From: Mycetohabitans endofungorum | GTDB lineage: Bacteria > Pseudomonadota > Gammaproteobacteria > Burkholderiales > Burkholderiaceae | NCBI RefSeq assembly: GCF_037477895.1 | Contig: NZ_CP132744.1 | Location: 558,001 to 622,000 of the forward strand | DNA: 64,000 bases | Direction: 5' to 3' | Part shown: piece by piece, positions 38,596 through 49,073 of the stretch | Numbering within the stretch: position 1 is the stretch's first letter | Layout: every line of letters starts with the position of its first letter | The notes under the pieces: model-generated | What the model was told of the DNA's origin: nothing | The model's database searches: none | The model's input: the letters and a program-made list of their open reading frames with translations, nothing else | Position numbers and translations under genes: made by a program

Positions 38596-39510
38596 ATGGA
38601 CTATCAGGCGATCCTTCATAAAATTCAGCACGACGTCACGCCGTGGCTCGGCAAAGGCCGCGTCGCGGACTATATTCCCGAGCTTGCGAAGGTCGACCCG
38701 TCGCATTTCGGCATGGCAATTGTCACGTTGCGAGGCGAGGTCTTCTGCGCCGGCGACGCTTGGGTTCCGTTCTCGATCCAGAGCATCTCGAAACTGTTCG
38801 CGTGCACCCTGGCCTTTCAGTTGCAAGGCGACGCGTTGTGGCAACGCGTTGGCCGGGAGCCATCGGGCAATGCGTTCAATTCACTGGTGCAGCTCGAACA
38901 TGAAAACGGAGTGCCGCGTAACCCCTTCATCAATGCAGGTGCCCTGGTTGTCACCGACGTGCTATGCCGGCGTTTCGTCCAGGCGGAAACAGCGCTCGTG
39001 CAATTCATGCGTCGTCTGGCCGGGCGCTCGGATATCGACTACAGCGCCAACGTCGCGGAATCGGAACTCGCGCATTCGGACCGAAATCGCGCAATGGCGC
39101 ATTTCATGAAGAGCTTCGGTAACCTGCAGATGTCAGTGGACACGGTGATCGACGCGTATTGCCGGCAGTGTGCGATCGAAATGAACTGTGTCGACCTGGC
39201 TAGATCGGTCTTATTCCTGGCCAACGGTGGCGTGGTGCCGCACAGTGGCGAGCGCGTGCTCGGCGCGAGCCCGGCGAAACGCTTGAGCGCATTGATGCTC
39301 ACCTGCGGTACGTACGATGCCGCCGGAGACTTCGTCTACCGTGTTGGATTGCCCGCCAAAAGCGGCGTCGGTGGCGGCATTGTTGCGGTATTGCCAGGGG
39401 AGTTCGGCATCTGCGTGTGGTCTCCCGCGCTGGACACGAACGGCAATTCACTGGCTGGTATGCAGGCGCTCGAGTGGCTAACGACGCTCAGCGGACGGTC
39501 GATATTTTGA
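38596..39510 (+). CDS. glsA: Glutaminase
   Basis: Hydrolyses glutamine to glutamate and ammonia; beta-lactamase-like serine glutaminase family. The ATG at 38596 gives 304 residues, the usual length for single-domain bacterial glutaminases; upstream open codons from 38332 are not family-like. Active-site SxxK is in PFSIQSISKLFACTLA, the downstream NPFINAGALVVTD motif, and the C-terminal LPAKSGVGGGIVAVLPGE block are intact. The gene is divergent from the transpeptidase gene and convergent with the DUF2242 gene. Confidence 0.95.
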   Translation: MDYQAILHKIQHDVTPWLGKGRVADYIPELAKVDPSHFGMAIVTLRGEVFCAGDAWVPFSIQSISKLFACTLAFQLQGDALWQRVGREPSGNAFNSLVQLEHENGVPRNPFINAGALVVTDVLCRRFVQAETALVQFMRRLAGRSDIDYSANVAESELAHSDRNRAMAHFMKSFGNLQMSVDTVIDAYCRQCAIEMNCVDLARSVLFLANGGVVPHSGERVLGASPAKRLSALMLTCGTYDAAGDFVYRVGLPAKSGVGGGIVAVLPGEFGICVWSPALDTNGNSLAGMQALEWLTTLSGRSIF

Positions 39511-39629
39511 CGCGTCGCGCAGACCTGGTGCCGCGCAAACTAGGCGCGGGCGGCGCTTATGTCACGGCAGCGGGAATGCATCGCGTTAGATCGCCGGTAC
39601 GTCTCGAGCGGCGCTGATACTGCGATGCC

Positions 39630-40622
39630 TTATAAAGATAGCGGGGCAATCGTTGCCGGAGTTGAGCCCGGCGCCGGAGCCGATGCTGGAGCCGGAGCCG
39701 ATGCAGGAGCCGATGCGGGTGCGGGTGCCGCGTTAGACGTTGCGGGGGACACCGAAGCCGGGATCGATACGGCTGGCGCCGGCATGGAGGTAGAGGCTGG
39801 CGCTCGAGCGGGACAGGCACCCACATTGGAAGCCGGGACGGCAACGGCGCCCGACGTTGCGATGGAACCCGATGCTGGCGCAGATTTTGGGGTTGCTTCA
39901 GCCGACGCAGCGGCGGCCGCTTCGACGTCTGCGCCGGCTGAGCGGACCTGTAGTGGCATGGCCGACGGAGTCGGCACCACGGGCATGTTCATCTTGAGCG
40001 GTGCGTCGGCTGGGGGGGCGGCTGGTTCGTGCAGTGGCGCAACCGGTTCCTTTTCGGCGGCCTTAGCGGCAATCCGGCCGCGCAATCGCGGATCGATCTT
40101 CAGGAAGTGATCGACCAGGTTGAAGAAGCGCTCGTAGAAGACCCCGGCCGGGATCGTCTCGCTAGCGATCTTGACCATTGCATCGTCGCTGGAGCCGATC
40201 GGTAAAGACAATGAGCCGAACACGCTTAGCCCGACGCTGGCCGATGTGTTGCTTTTCTTCAGCGCATAACGATCCTGCACTGCGTTGACATAGGCCACGC
40301 TGCTCGCGCCATCCGCATCGGCATCCGTACACACGACGTGAAATTCGATCACCACGTGGGAATCATTGTTCGGCTGAAAGCTTTTGCTGCCCTCGACCGC
40401 GTCAGGGCGCATCGAACTGGCCATGTACCCCTGGCTGAGCAGCGCGCGCCGCGCCGCCTCGCATGTTGCGGCGGCCTTCTGATGAAACGTGCGCGTGTAT
40501 GGACTGCTCGTCGCATCAAATTGTTCTTGCTGATACAGCGGTTTGGGCGACGAGCACGCGGCGAGCAAACTCGCAACGATCATCATGCACGTGCGTCGAA
40601 ACAGTCGGGATCGAATCTGCAT
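39630..40622 (-). CDS. DUF2242 lipoprotein with Ala/Pro-rich tail
   Basis: A 330-residue predicted lipoprotein: basic start, hydrophobic segment and lipobox LLAACSSPKP. The DUF2242 body (residues about 30-190) includes FHQKAAATCEAARRALLSQG and SVGLSVFGSLSLPIGSSDDA. From about residue 195 the protein becomes low complexity, ending in Ala/Pro/Ser repeats. Function of the family is unknown; an envelope role is plausible from the lipid anchor. The start at the ATG complement of 40620-40622 is preferred over 40727, which lacks a signal. A long antisense frame over the tail is only a by-product of the repeats. Confidence 0.8.
   Translation of the reverse strand: MQIRSRLFRRTCMMIVASLLAACSSPKPLYQQEQFDATSSPYTRTFHQKAAATCEAARRALLSQGYMASSMRPDAVEGSKSFQPNNDSHVVIEFHVVCTDADADGASSVAYVNAVQDRYALKKSNTSASVGLSVFGSLSLPIGSSDDAMVKIASETIPAGVFYERFFNLVDHFLKIDPRLRGRIAAKAAEKEPVAPLHEPAAPPADAPLKMNMPVVPTPSAMPLQVRSAGADVEAAAAASAEATPKSAPASGSIATSGAVAVPASNVGACPARAPASTSMPAPAVSIPASVSPATSNAAPAPASAPASAPAPASAPAPGSTPATIAPLSL
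39655..39740. repeat. Low-complexity Ala/Pro repeat in the DUF2242 gene
   Basis: Imperfect GGAGCCGATGC-like units, 6-12 bp long, recur across this segment and encode alternating Ala, Pro and Ser on the minus strand. The repeats are in frame and probably variable between strains. Confidence 0.7.
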
Positions 40623-41290
40623 GGCGTAATGGATTCGGAGCGGCCAATCATGCGGCACGTCCACATCCGTGCTGCCTGTTTGCACACGTTTGGCCTGGGC
40701 GTGCGCGTTGTGCGCATGACTCAACATGCTGGTCGCGCTGCTCCAGCAAGTGCCGCAGCGCAGGCACTACGGTCCGTCGTGATCAGCGCATTATTATAGT
40801 TTCGTTCTGAAGGAAGGCATTGACGAAGTTCTATCGTAGGTTTTGCACGCGCTCGGCGCCGTGTCACGCGGTCTGCGCACGTATCGCGCAGCCGGCGTTC
40901 TGGATGGAACCGTCCGCTGACATTTCTCGGGTACGGCGGCAGCCGGTGGCATTGCACTGGTTAGCAGCATCGACTTGTCCAGCGGCATGATTAGCCTGGG
41001 GTAATGAATCGGCGAGGGCCGTACCGCGACGAGCAGCATGGACGGCGCAATGTACATCGTTGCGACGCTGTGCGTTGCGATGCTGTGGATTGCTGTGGGG
41101 GACGGGTGGGGCGGCGATGCTGCTTGTCGTGAGCGCGCAACGACGAACCGGTGTCGACCCTGCTATTGTAGTTGATAATGCAAATGATTATCACTATTAT
41201 TTAGTGGCTTATAGCCTATTCTAAGTGTCCGCGCTGCCCGGACGGGGGTTCTAGCGCGCCTTTTCGCCGCAACTCGTAGGCATATTATCA
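40623..41290. other. Non-coding region upstream of the TonB-dependent receptor
   Basis: About 670 bp between the divergent lipoprotein and receptor genes. Apart from the Fur-like box at 41174-41192 I see no gene or family-like frame. The size and lack of coding content suggest a lost gene, perhaps the missing part of the receptor locus. Confidence 0.5.
41174..41192. promoter_or_regulatory. Fur box
   Basis: GATAATGCAAATGATTATC matches 15 or more of 19 positions of the classical Fur consensus GATAATGATAATCATTATC. It sits about 100 bp upstream of the receptor ATG, the expected place for iron-dependent repression by Fur. Confidence 0.85.
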
Positions 41291-43255
41291 ATGACGCGTA
41301 ACAAAAAGACTTATCGTGCTCTGCTGATCGCCCCTTTATTCATCAGCGTAAAGTCGGGTTTTGCACAGAATGCGGCATCGATGCAGGACACGTTGCGCAA
41401 CGTGCCGGGAGTCGGCTTTTCAGTCGGCGATGGCCAGCGCGACCAAATCACGATCCGTGGCTTTAATAGCATCACGGACCAGTATGTCGACGGCCTACGC
41501 GACGACGCGATGTACTATCGCGACTTGTCCAATGTGCAGCGGATCGAGATTTTAAAAGGACCGGCAGCGGTACTGTACGGGCGCGGCTCGGCAGGGGGCA
41601 TCGTCAATCGTGTGCTTAAGCGGCCACAGGCGGAGCCAGTGCGGGATATCGGCGTGATGCTTGGCTCGCGTGGCGAGCGTCGCGGTGAAATCGACATGGG
41701 CTGGAACGCGAGTGATGCGGCACGCTTGCGTATCACCGGCGCCGTGGATAATTCGCGTAGTTTTCGCGATCAATTCGCGTTGAACCGCCAAGCAGTCGCG
41801 CCTTCGGCGCAATTCAAGCTGAGTCCGGATACAGTAGTGAACGTTGAGTTCGACTACCTACATGATCGCCGCACGTCCGATCAGGGCTTGCCTGCCTATA
41901 GGGGGCGGCCGGTCGATGTGCCGATCAACACTTACTACGGCTCTGCCGATGCGGCGAACAGCTCATACAATGACGCCTTGGCGAAAAGTGCAACGGTGTC
42001 GCTCGATCACCGCTTCAACAATTCGCTAGCCTTCCACGGCGCGCTGCGTGCCTATGATTTCTCACTGGAGCGGAAAAACTATGTCACGTTCCAGCCAATC
42101 AAGGCGGCTGTGCACCCGGGCGTCACGCTCGACCAGTCGACGCGCCAACGGACCGAGCATGGCGTGGACGGCGTATTTGAGCTGACGCAGCAAGCGACGC
42201 TGCTCGGCATGCGTCATGAATTGCTGTATGGGATCGAACTGTCGCAGCAGCAGAAATTCGACACGATCTATGGCGTATCGAAAGTGACAACGTATGATCT
42301 GTACTATCCACAGCTGATCGATTTACCTGGCGTGCCGGCCGGGATGCCGGCGCGCACGAATGCAGCGACGGTCGTCGGCCTGGCCGGCGTGTACGCGCAG
42401 GACCTGGTGACATTGACACCGCAGTGGAAGCTGCTCGCCGGCCTGCGCTTTGACTATTTGGATCAGATTCGCCACGATTACACGTCGTCCAACGTGAATC
42501 TTGCCCGTACCGACCGCGCATGGAGTCCGCGCGTCGGGCTGATCTACGAGCCGCTCGAGTGGCTGACGCTCTATGGCTCGCTCAGTCAGTCTTTCTCGCC
42601 GCTTGCTGATACCCTGATCAGCTCGGGTGCGTTCGCCAATGGCGCAGCGCTGGCGCCGCAAAAGACCACCGCATACGAAGTCGGTTCGAAGTTCGACCTC
42701 GGTGGCAAGGCGACGGCTACGGTTGCGCTGTTCGACATGCGGCAAACGAACCAACAAATTGGCGATCCGGCCAACCCTGGCTATGCGCTGCCGATCGGCA
42801 CTCAGCACGTACGGGGTTTCGAGGCCGGCTTTTCCGGCGAAATCGCACCGAAGTGGTCCGTCTATGCCGGTTATGCGTATTTGAGTGGCACGGTTGACGG
42901 ATCGCCGCAATCGACGGCGGCCGGGCTGACGCTGGCCAGCAACACGCCGGGCCTGATGCCACGCCATAGCGCAAGCCTGTGGCTCAAGCGCGAGCTTCCC
43001 TACGGCTTTTACGCGGCCGCCGGCGCACAGTTCCAATCAGCGCGCTACGCCTCTGCGAGCGATCAGGTCACGCTGCCTTCGTTTACCGTATTCAATTTGG
43101 GCGCCGGCTATCGCAGCAAGAAAATGGATGTGACGCTGACGCTGGACAATCTGTTCGATCGCCGCTATTTCATCTCGGCGCATGGCAATGCTGACATGTT
43201 CAACATGCCTGGTGAACCCCGTACGCTGACGGCCACAGTTAAGTGGCATCTGTAA
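41291..43255 (+). CDS. TonB-dependent siderophore receptor lacking its N-terminal plug segment
   Basis: Outer-membrane ferric-siderophore receptor of the Fiu/FhuA-like type, 654 residues. A signal peptide ending near GFAQN is followed almost directly by SMQDTLRNVPGVGFSVGDG, which in relatives lies about 70 or more residues into the mature protein. The TonB box and the first part of the plug are therefore missing. The rest of the plug (RIEILKGPAAVLYGRGSAGG) and the whole barrel, with the C-terminal RTLTATVKWHL ending, are present. The deletion keeps frame. It may be non-functional or only partly active. A Fur-like box lies upstream. Confidence 0.85.
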   Translation: MTRNKKTYRALLIAPLFISVKSGFAQNAASMQDTLRNVPGVGFSVGDGQRDQITIRGFNSITDQYVDGLRDDAMYYRDLSNVQRIEILKGPAAVLYGRGSAGGIVNRVLKRPQAEPVRDIGVMLGSRGERRGEIDMGWNASDAARLRITGAVDNSRSFRDQFALNRQAVAPSAQFKLSPDTVVNVEFDYLHDRRTSDQGLPAYRGRPVDVPINTYYGSADAANSSYNDALAKSATVSLDHRFNNSLAFHGALRAYDFSLERKNYVTFQPIKAAVHPGVTLDQSTRQRTEHGVDGVFELTQQATLLGMRHELLYGIELSQQQKFDTIYGVSKVTTYDLYYPQLIDLPGVPAGMPARTNAATVVGLAGVYAQDLVTLTPQWKLLAGLRFDYLDQIRHDYTSSNVNLARTDRAWSPRVGLIYEPLEWLTLYGSLSQSFSPLADTLISSGAFANGAALAPQKTTAYEVGSKFDLGGKATATVALFDMRQTNQQIGDPANPGYALPIGTQHVRGFEAGFSGEIAPKWSVYAGYAYLSGTVDGSPQSTAAGLTLASNTPGLMPRHSASLWLKRELPYGFYAAAGAQFQSARYASASDQVTLPSFTVFNLGAGYRSKKMDVTLTLDNLFDRRYFISAHGNADMFNMPGEPRTLTATVKWHL

Positions 43256-43289
43256 GCGCGATGCTGCGCGCTAGGAACAATTTGGGTTC

Positions 43290-43318
43290 TTGAAATAGTC
43301 CTCACCCGTCCATATAAT
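43290..43318 (+). promoter_or_regulatory. Sigma-70 promoter of groESL
   Basis: TTGAAA at 43290-43295 and TATAAT at 43313-43318 are separated by exactly 17 bp, a near-ideal housekeeping promoter. The CIRCE element begins at the last base of the -10 box, so repressor binding would block it. Confidence 0.85.
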
Positions 43319-43344
43319 TAGCACTCGTCGCACGTGAGTGCTAA
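43318..43344. promoter_or_regulatory. CIRCE element (HrcA operator)
   Basis: Perfect inverted repeat TTAGCACTC, 9-bp spacer, GAGTGCTAA, the exact CIRCE consensus. It lies just downstream of the -10 box and 82 bp before the groES start, so groESL is under HrcA repression with heat induction. Confidence 0.97.
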
Positions 43345-43426
43345 CAACCCGTGCCACCAGGGTGCCTGGCTTGCCGGGCGCCAACGTTAAAAAGCGTTCT
43401 TCAGCCTGAATACAAAAGGAGTGTGT

Positions 43427-43717
43427 ATGAACCTTCGTCCTTTGCACGATCGCGTCATCGTCAAGCGTCTGGACCAGGAAACCAAGACTGCGTCGGGCAT
43501 CGTGATCCCCGAGGCAGCGGCTGAAAAGCCTGATCAGGGCGAAGTCCTGGCCATCGGCCCGGGCAAACGTGACGACAAGGGCGCGCAAATCGCGCTCGAC
43601 GTCAAGGTGGGCGACCGTGTGTTGTTTGGCAAGTATGCCGGCCAAACGGTCAAAGTTGATGGGCAAGAGTTGCTCGTCATGCGCGAAGAAGACATCATGG
43701 CGGTCGTCCAGAAGTAA
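43427..43717 (+). CDS. groES: Co-chaperonin GroES
   Basis: The 96-residue cap of the GroEL folding chamber. From the ATG at 43427 (AAAAGGAG Shine-Dalgarno at about 43414) it begins [20 protein letters not shown], and the mobile loop and [17 protein letters not shown] segment are standard. It is first in the groES-groEL operon, 41 bp ahead of groEL, downstream of a CIRCE-controlled promoter. Confidence 0.98.
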   Translation: MNLRPLHDRVIVKRLDQETKTASGIVIPEAAAEKPDQGEVLAIGPGKRDDKGAQIALDVKVGDRVLFGKYAGQTVKVDGQELLVMREEDIMAVVQK

Positions 43718-43755
43718 CGGTCGCGTTCGGCTTTCCAAAGATTTCAAGGAGTTAG

Positions 43756-45399
<1,644 letters not shown>

Positions 45400-45425
45400 T
45401 TCGGCTCGTGCCGAATGGAGTCCGG

Positions 45426-45448
45426 GCGGCGCCCCGTGGGGGCGCCGC
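45426..45448. terminator. First hairpin after groEL
   Basis: Perfect 10-bp stem GCGGCGCCCC / GGGGCGCCGC with a 3-base loop. There is no T-run, so this is a strong RNA hairpin (3' protection or pause) rather than a complete terminator. Confidence 0.7.
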
Positions 45449-45462
45449 TCCCCCGGCCCGAA

Positions 45463-45484
45463 AAACCCGCAGCGATGCGGGTTT
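45463..45484 (+). terminator. Second hairpin after groEL
   Basis: AAACCCGC / GCGGGTTT, an 8-bp stem with a 6-base loop; the short T-run (GGTTT) makes it a possible weak intrinsic terminator. Confidence 0.55.
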
Positions 45485-45496
45485 AGACTGCTGACG

Positions 45497-45534
45497 AACC
45501 CCATGTTTTTCGGAACATGGGGTTTGTTTTTTAT
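45497..45534 (+). terminator. Intrinsic terminator of groESL
   Basis: AACCCCATGTT / AACATGGGGTT, an 11-bp perfect stem with a 6-base loop, followed by a T-rich run (TGTTTTTTTA-like), the classical Rho-independent form. It ends the groESL transcript. Confidence 0.88.
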
Positions 45535-45707
45535 GCGGCTGCGCTGTTGGTGCGGTATGGCGCGATTGGGGGGCAAGCCCGCAAGATCAGCAATGAGCCG
45601 CTGCAACGGTGCATTTTTTATAGTGCGCTGACTGCTGCCGCTAGCCGCCGGTCACGGTAGCCGGAACAGGACGGCGTTTTGTCTCGCGTGAACGGCAGCG
45701 GGCCGGG

Positions 45708-46571
45708 TCAATGGCGCAACACGCCGGCTGGCGTGTTCGGCTCCGCAGCTGGCGGACTTTGACCTTCGTCCGTGGTGCGGGCCCAGAAGAAGCGGTCCAG
45801 CAGGTATCCGCCCATGCCCGGTCGATAGGCGTGCCGGATCGCCTGGTGCACGTACTCCTGCGCCTCGCGCACTGCCTCGCCCGGATCCTGGCCATTGGCG
45901 AGCAGTGCCGTGATCGCAGCGCTCAGCGTATCGGCAAGCCCGATCAGCCGCTCACCGCCGCGGTCCCATGCATCCTGACGGACCTGACCTTCTTCGCTGA
46001 ACAACGTGTTGAGCAGCTGCGAAGGCCGCGCGTCGGTGCACAACACGTATTCGCAGCCCTGCCCGAGCAGGTGGGCAATGGCACCGTCGAGCGTGATCGG
46101 ATCGGCGTCGGAATCCGGCTGTGCCAACTGTACAAGGGTCGCCGGGTCTGCGATCAGCAACGTCGTCTGGGGCGCGAGTAGTTCCGCGATCGACTCGCGC
46201 AACTCGTCGCCGGCCAGCATGTGCTGCTCGTCGAGCGTGAAGTCCGGAACCAGAATCAGCGGCAAATCGTCATAATCTGCGACAACTTCCGCAATCGCAC
46301 TGACAATTTCGGCCCGCGTCGTCGCGCCGACCTTGAAGGCGGCAACCGGCATGTCTTCGAGTAGCATCCGGGCTTGCGACGCAACCGCTTCGGGGTCCAG
46401 GCCGGTCACGTCGCCGGCGGCCGCCGAATCGCGCACTGCGTAGCCGGTCAACACCGACACCCCATGACAGCCGATGCTGGCTAGCGTGAGTAGGTCGGCC
46501 TGCAGGCCTGATGCGCCGGTCGGGTCCGACAGGCCAAAGGTGAGAACGATCGGAGGGGCGTCGCTGGACAT
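45708..46571 (-). CDS. thiD: ThiD-like phosphomethylpyrimidine kinase
   Basis: Ribokinase-fold kinase, 287 residues, annotated as hydroxymethylpyrimidine/phosphomethylpyrimidine kinase in thiamine synthesis. The start VLTFGLSDPTGASGLQAD matches the family SDSSGGAGIQAD, and GCHGVSVLTG follows. Later motifs are divergent: the usual DPVMVATSG region reads LVPDFTLDEQHML, the catalytic GTGC region reads GLADTLSAAI (an Asp is offered), and the VLVKGGH segment is VLCTDARPS. It may therefore be a divergent ThiD or a paralogue with another substrate. It is divergent from the rubredoxin gene. Confidence 0.75.
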   Translation of the reverse strand: MSSDAPPIVLTFGLSDPTGASGLQADLLTLASIGCHGVSVLTGYAVRDSAAAGDVTGLDPEAVASQARMLLEDMPVAAFKVGATTRAEIVSAIAEVVADYDDLPLILVPDFTLDEQHMLAGDELRESIAELLAPQTTLLIADPATLVQLAQPDSDADPITLDGAIAHLLGQGCEYVLCTDARPSQLLNTLFSEEGQVRQDAWDRGGERLIGLADTLSAAITALLANGQDPGEAVREAQEYVHQAIRHAYRPGMGGYLLDRFFWARTTDEGQSPPAAEPNTPAGVLRH

Positions 46572-46743
46572 GGAAGGCGTGAAGCGTTACAAGGGGATGG
46601 CGATGGCCGCGGCATGGGTGACATGAACCCGTGTCTTCGAATGGACCGGCCGCGCTGCATAGCCATTGCTAGGCAGCGACGCGACGACAAGGTACCATCG
46701 TGCCTTTCATTGTAACGGATCACTCGTTCGACGCGGCAACAAG

Positions 46744-46914
46744 ATGGAATACAAGAGTTGGATGTGCCTGATTTGCGGTTGGATCTACGACGAAGAAGCG
46801 GGTCTTCCGGAAGAGGGGATTGCGCCCGGCACACGTTGGGAGGATGTCCCGATCAACTGGACTTGCCCCGAGTGCGGTGCACGGAAGGAAGATTTCGAGA
46901 TGGTCCAAATCTGA
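46744..46914 (+). CDS. rubA: Rubredoxin
   Basis: A 56-residue iron-sulfur electron carrier. The two Cys pairs are in MCLICGWIYDEEAG and WTCPECGARKEDF, with the Asp/Glu-rich surface typical of rubredoxins that serve alkane or fatty-acid oxidation partners. Start at the ATG at 46744; the longer frame from 46666 adds non-family residues. It is divergent from the ThiD-like kinase. Confidence 0.95.
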   Translation: MEYKSWMCLICGWIYDEEAGLPEEGIAPGTRWEDVPINWTCPECGARKEDFEMVQI

Positions 46915-47452
46915 ACTACCGAGCGCCGACTCGTTGCATCGGTCGCGAGCGATGCGAATGCGCTATTCGCCGCTGCCGGTGCTGCGAGCCCATGCCGACG
47001 ACGCGCCGACGCTGCTTGAGCAGGTCGGCGGCTACCTGGAAGAATGGCAAAATTGCGTCATGAATTTAAAGGTCCAGATCCTCCAGATCCTTATGGCGTG
47101 TGTCGGCTGGCCGCCGGTGCGTTGCCCGCGCTTCGACTATGGCAGGATGGCGGCGACGTTGCGCAAGTCCATGCCAAGCGTGTGATTGCACGATTGGACT
47201 TGCTGCTTGCTCAGCACGCGCGTGGCGTGGCAACGTACGCGCTGGGCTATGCGGGGAACGGGCGAGACGCTCAAGCGGCGGTTGGTCCAGATCGCCGTCG
47301 GCGGCATTCCGCTGCCCGATCCAGCTGCCGTGCTGTTCGACCTGGCCAGTGCAATCGAAGGCAGCCGGCGCGTGGCCGGGCTATAGTGGAGTCGGCAAAG
47401 TGCCATCGTCGAAGTCGCTAGAGACCCTCGGGTCTTTGCTAAAATCCGAAAC
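46915..47452. other. Decayed region between rubredoxin and yqgE
   Basis: About 540 bp with no intact gene. Pieces of protein-like sequence switch frames: SPLPVLRAHADDAPTLLEQ with GGYLEEWQN in one, ALRLWQDGGDVAQVHAKRV in another, and ETLKRRLVQIAVGGIPLPDP in a third. This is the pattern of a frame-shifted gene on the plus strand. I cannot name the original family. Confidence 0.5.
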
Positions 47453-48031
47453 ATGTCAAAGACCACTGATCGCATCAACCTGACCAACCAGTTCCTGATC
47501 GCCATGCCAAGCATGGCCGATCCCACTTTTTCCGGAACGGTGGTGTACCTCTGCGATCACAGCGAGCGCGGTGCGTTCGGGCTGGTGATCAACAGGCCGA
47601 CCGATATCGATCTGCAGGCGCTGTTTTCCCGCATCGACCTAAAGCTAGAGATTGAGCCGCTGTTGCACGTACCCGTCTATTTCGGTGGACCGGTGCAGAC
47701 CGAGCGCGGCTTTGTACTGCATGACCCGGTTGGCAGCGGCAACTATACGTCGTCGATGTCGGTGCCCAGCGGACTGGAGATGACCACATCAAAGGACGTG
47801 CTCGAAGCGGTCGCGAACGGTAACGGGCCCAAGCGCTTCCTGCTAACGCTCGGGCATGCCGGCTGGGGCGCGGGGCAGCTGGAGGATGAGATTTCGAAGA
47901 ATGGCTGGCTGACCGTCGAGGCGGATCCGAAGATCGTGTTTGACGTGCCGGCCGAGCAACGTTTTGACGCGGCGCTTGCGCTGCTGGGCATCTCATCGAC
48001 GATGCTCTCCGGCGAGGCAGGCCACGCATGA
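47453..48031 (+). CDS. yqgE: YqgE/AlgH family protein (UPF0301)
   Basis: A 192-residue cytosolic protein of the UPF0301 family. Motifs are [20 protein letters not shown] and [17 protein letters not shown], both conserved. Its biochemical role is not settled; it commonly sits in front of ruvX, which it overlaps here by 4 bp (ATGA at 48028-48031). First gene of a coupled yqgE-ruvX-pyrR group. Confidence 0.93.
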   Translation: MSKTTDRINLTNQFLIAMPSMADPTFSGTVVYLCDHSERGAFGLVINRPTDIDLQALFSRIDLKLEIEPLLHVPVYFGGPVQTERGFVLHDPVGSGNYTSSMSVPSGLEMTTSKDVLEAVANGNGPKRFLLTLGHAGWGAGQLEDEISKNGWLTVEADPKIVFDVPAEQRFDAALALLGISSTMLSGEAGHA

Positions 48032-48441
48032 GTACGGCGGCGGCCACGCTGCTCGCGTTCGACTACGGACAAAAGCGCATCGGTGTGGCGATTGGCAACA
48101 CGCTGACCCGCTGCGCTCGGGCACTCACAACCGTCGAAAACCGCAATCGCGAATACCGTTTCGCTGCGGTGGGCGAGTTGATCAACCAATGGCAGCCGCT
48201 GCGGCTGGTCGTCGGGCTGCCAGTGCATCCCGATGGCGCACCGCACGAGATGACGCAGCAGGCGCGGCGTTTCGGTAACCAACTCAATGGGCGTTTCAAC
48301 CTGCCAGTGACCTGGGTCGATGAGCGCTATTCGTCGGTCGAGGCCGAAGCGGCAGGAGCGCGTGGTGCCGTCGTGGACGCACAGGCAGCCTGCATCATTC
48401 TTCAGCAGTATTTTGATGAACCGCTATCCGAGAGCCGATGA
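48028..48441 (+). CDS. ruvX: RuvX/YqgF resolvase-like nuclease
   Basis: A 137-residue RNase H-fold protein (putative Holliday junction resolvase, with a reported 16S rRNA-processing role in E. coli). The active-site strand [15 protein letters not shown] carries the first Asp, [11 protein letters not shown] the second motif, [14 protein letters not shown] the Glu region, and [15 protein letters not shown] the last Asp. It overlaps yqgE and pyrR by 4 bp each. Confidence 0.93.
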   Translation: MSTAAATLLAFDYGQKRIGVAIGNTLTRCARALTTVENRNREYRFAAVGELINQWQPLRLVVGLPVHPDGAPHEMTQQARRFGNQLNGRFNLPVTWVDERYSSVEAEAAGARGAVVDAQAACIILQQYFDEPLSESR

Positions 48442-48962
48442 TGAGTGCCGCCATCGCGTCGATTGACGCGGAACAGTTGTATCGCGCGATGCGCGACCCG
48501 TTGCAGGCCGCGCTGGGCGATGCGATACGCTCAGGCACGACCGCACTGGCGGGAATCCATAGCGGCGGCGCGTGGATTGCTGAGCGGCTTGCCCAAGACC
48601 TGGGCGCGGCTTCATTTGGCGTGGTCAATGTCGCGCTGCACCGCGACGACTATGCGAAAAAAGGCCTGCACAGCCAGGCGCAACCCACGTCGTTGCCGTT
48701 TGGCGTTGACGGCAGGCGCATTGTGCTGGTGGATGACGTGCTATTCACCGGGCGCACGATCCGTGCCGCAATCAACGAGCTATACGACTACGGTCGCCCG
48801 GCGTGCGTTGAGTTGGCCGTGCTGGTCGACCGCGGCGGCCGTGAATTGCCGATCGCCGCGCGCTTCGTTGGCGCGGTGCTCGACGTGCCGGTGAACGAGA
48901 GGCTTGTGCTGCGGCGTGACTGCCACGGTGCGCTGGCGTTCGTCACCGAAGCGCAAGCGTGA
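48438..48962 (+). CDS. pyrR: PyrR-type uracil phosphoribosyltransferase/regulator
   Basis: A 174-residue phosphoribosyltransferase. The PRPP-binding motif [19 protein letters not shown] and the N-terminal [17 protein letters not shown] fit PyrR; proteobacterial members may act as enzymes more than as attenuators. Start ATG at 48438 overlaps ruvX by 4 bp; an alternative is 48441. The adjacency to pyrB and a pyrC-like gene supports a pyrimidine role. I found no clear attenuator hairpin in the 111 bp before pyrB. Confidence 0.9.
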   Translation: MMSAAIASIDAEQLYRAMRDPLQAALGDAIRSGTTALAGIHSGGAWIAERLAQDLGAASFGVVNVALHRDDYAKKGLHSQAQPTSLPFGVDGRRIVLVDDVLFTGRTIRAAINELYDYGRPACVELAVLVDRGGRELPIAARFVGAVLDVPVNERLVLRRDCHGALAFVTEAQA

Positions 48963-49073
48963 CACGGCGTCGCGCGCATGGGCGTACCCGGCGTTGGCCG
49001 GTGTTGCATTGCTTATTTCATCCAGTGACGGCTGTGCGGCTGTCACCACGTTCATGATCGAACCGCGTTATCC

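Noticed and set aside
39559..40110. Long plus-strand frame rich in Gly/Ala/Asp opposite the DUF2242 gene
   Set aside because: It is the antisense reading of the Ala/Pro repeat tail; no start signal or family motif, and the minus-strand gene has a lipobox and a recognised domain.
47186..47386. Small protein of 66 residues before yqgE
   Set aside because: No start signal or conserved motif; treated as a piece of the decayed frame-shifted gene.
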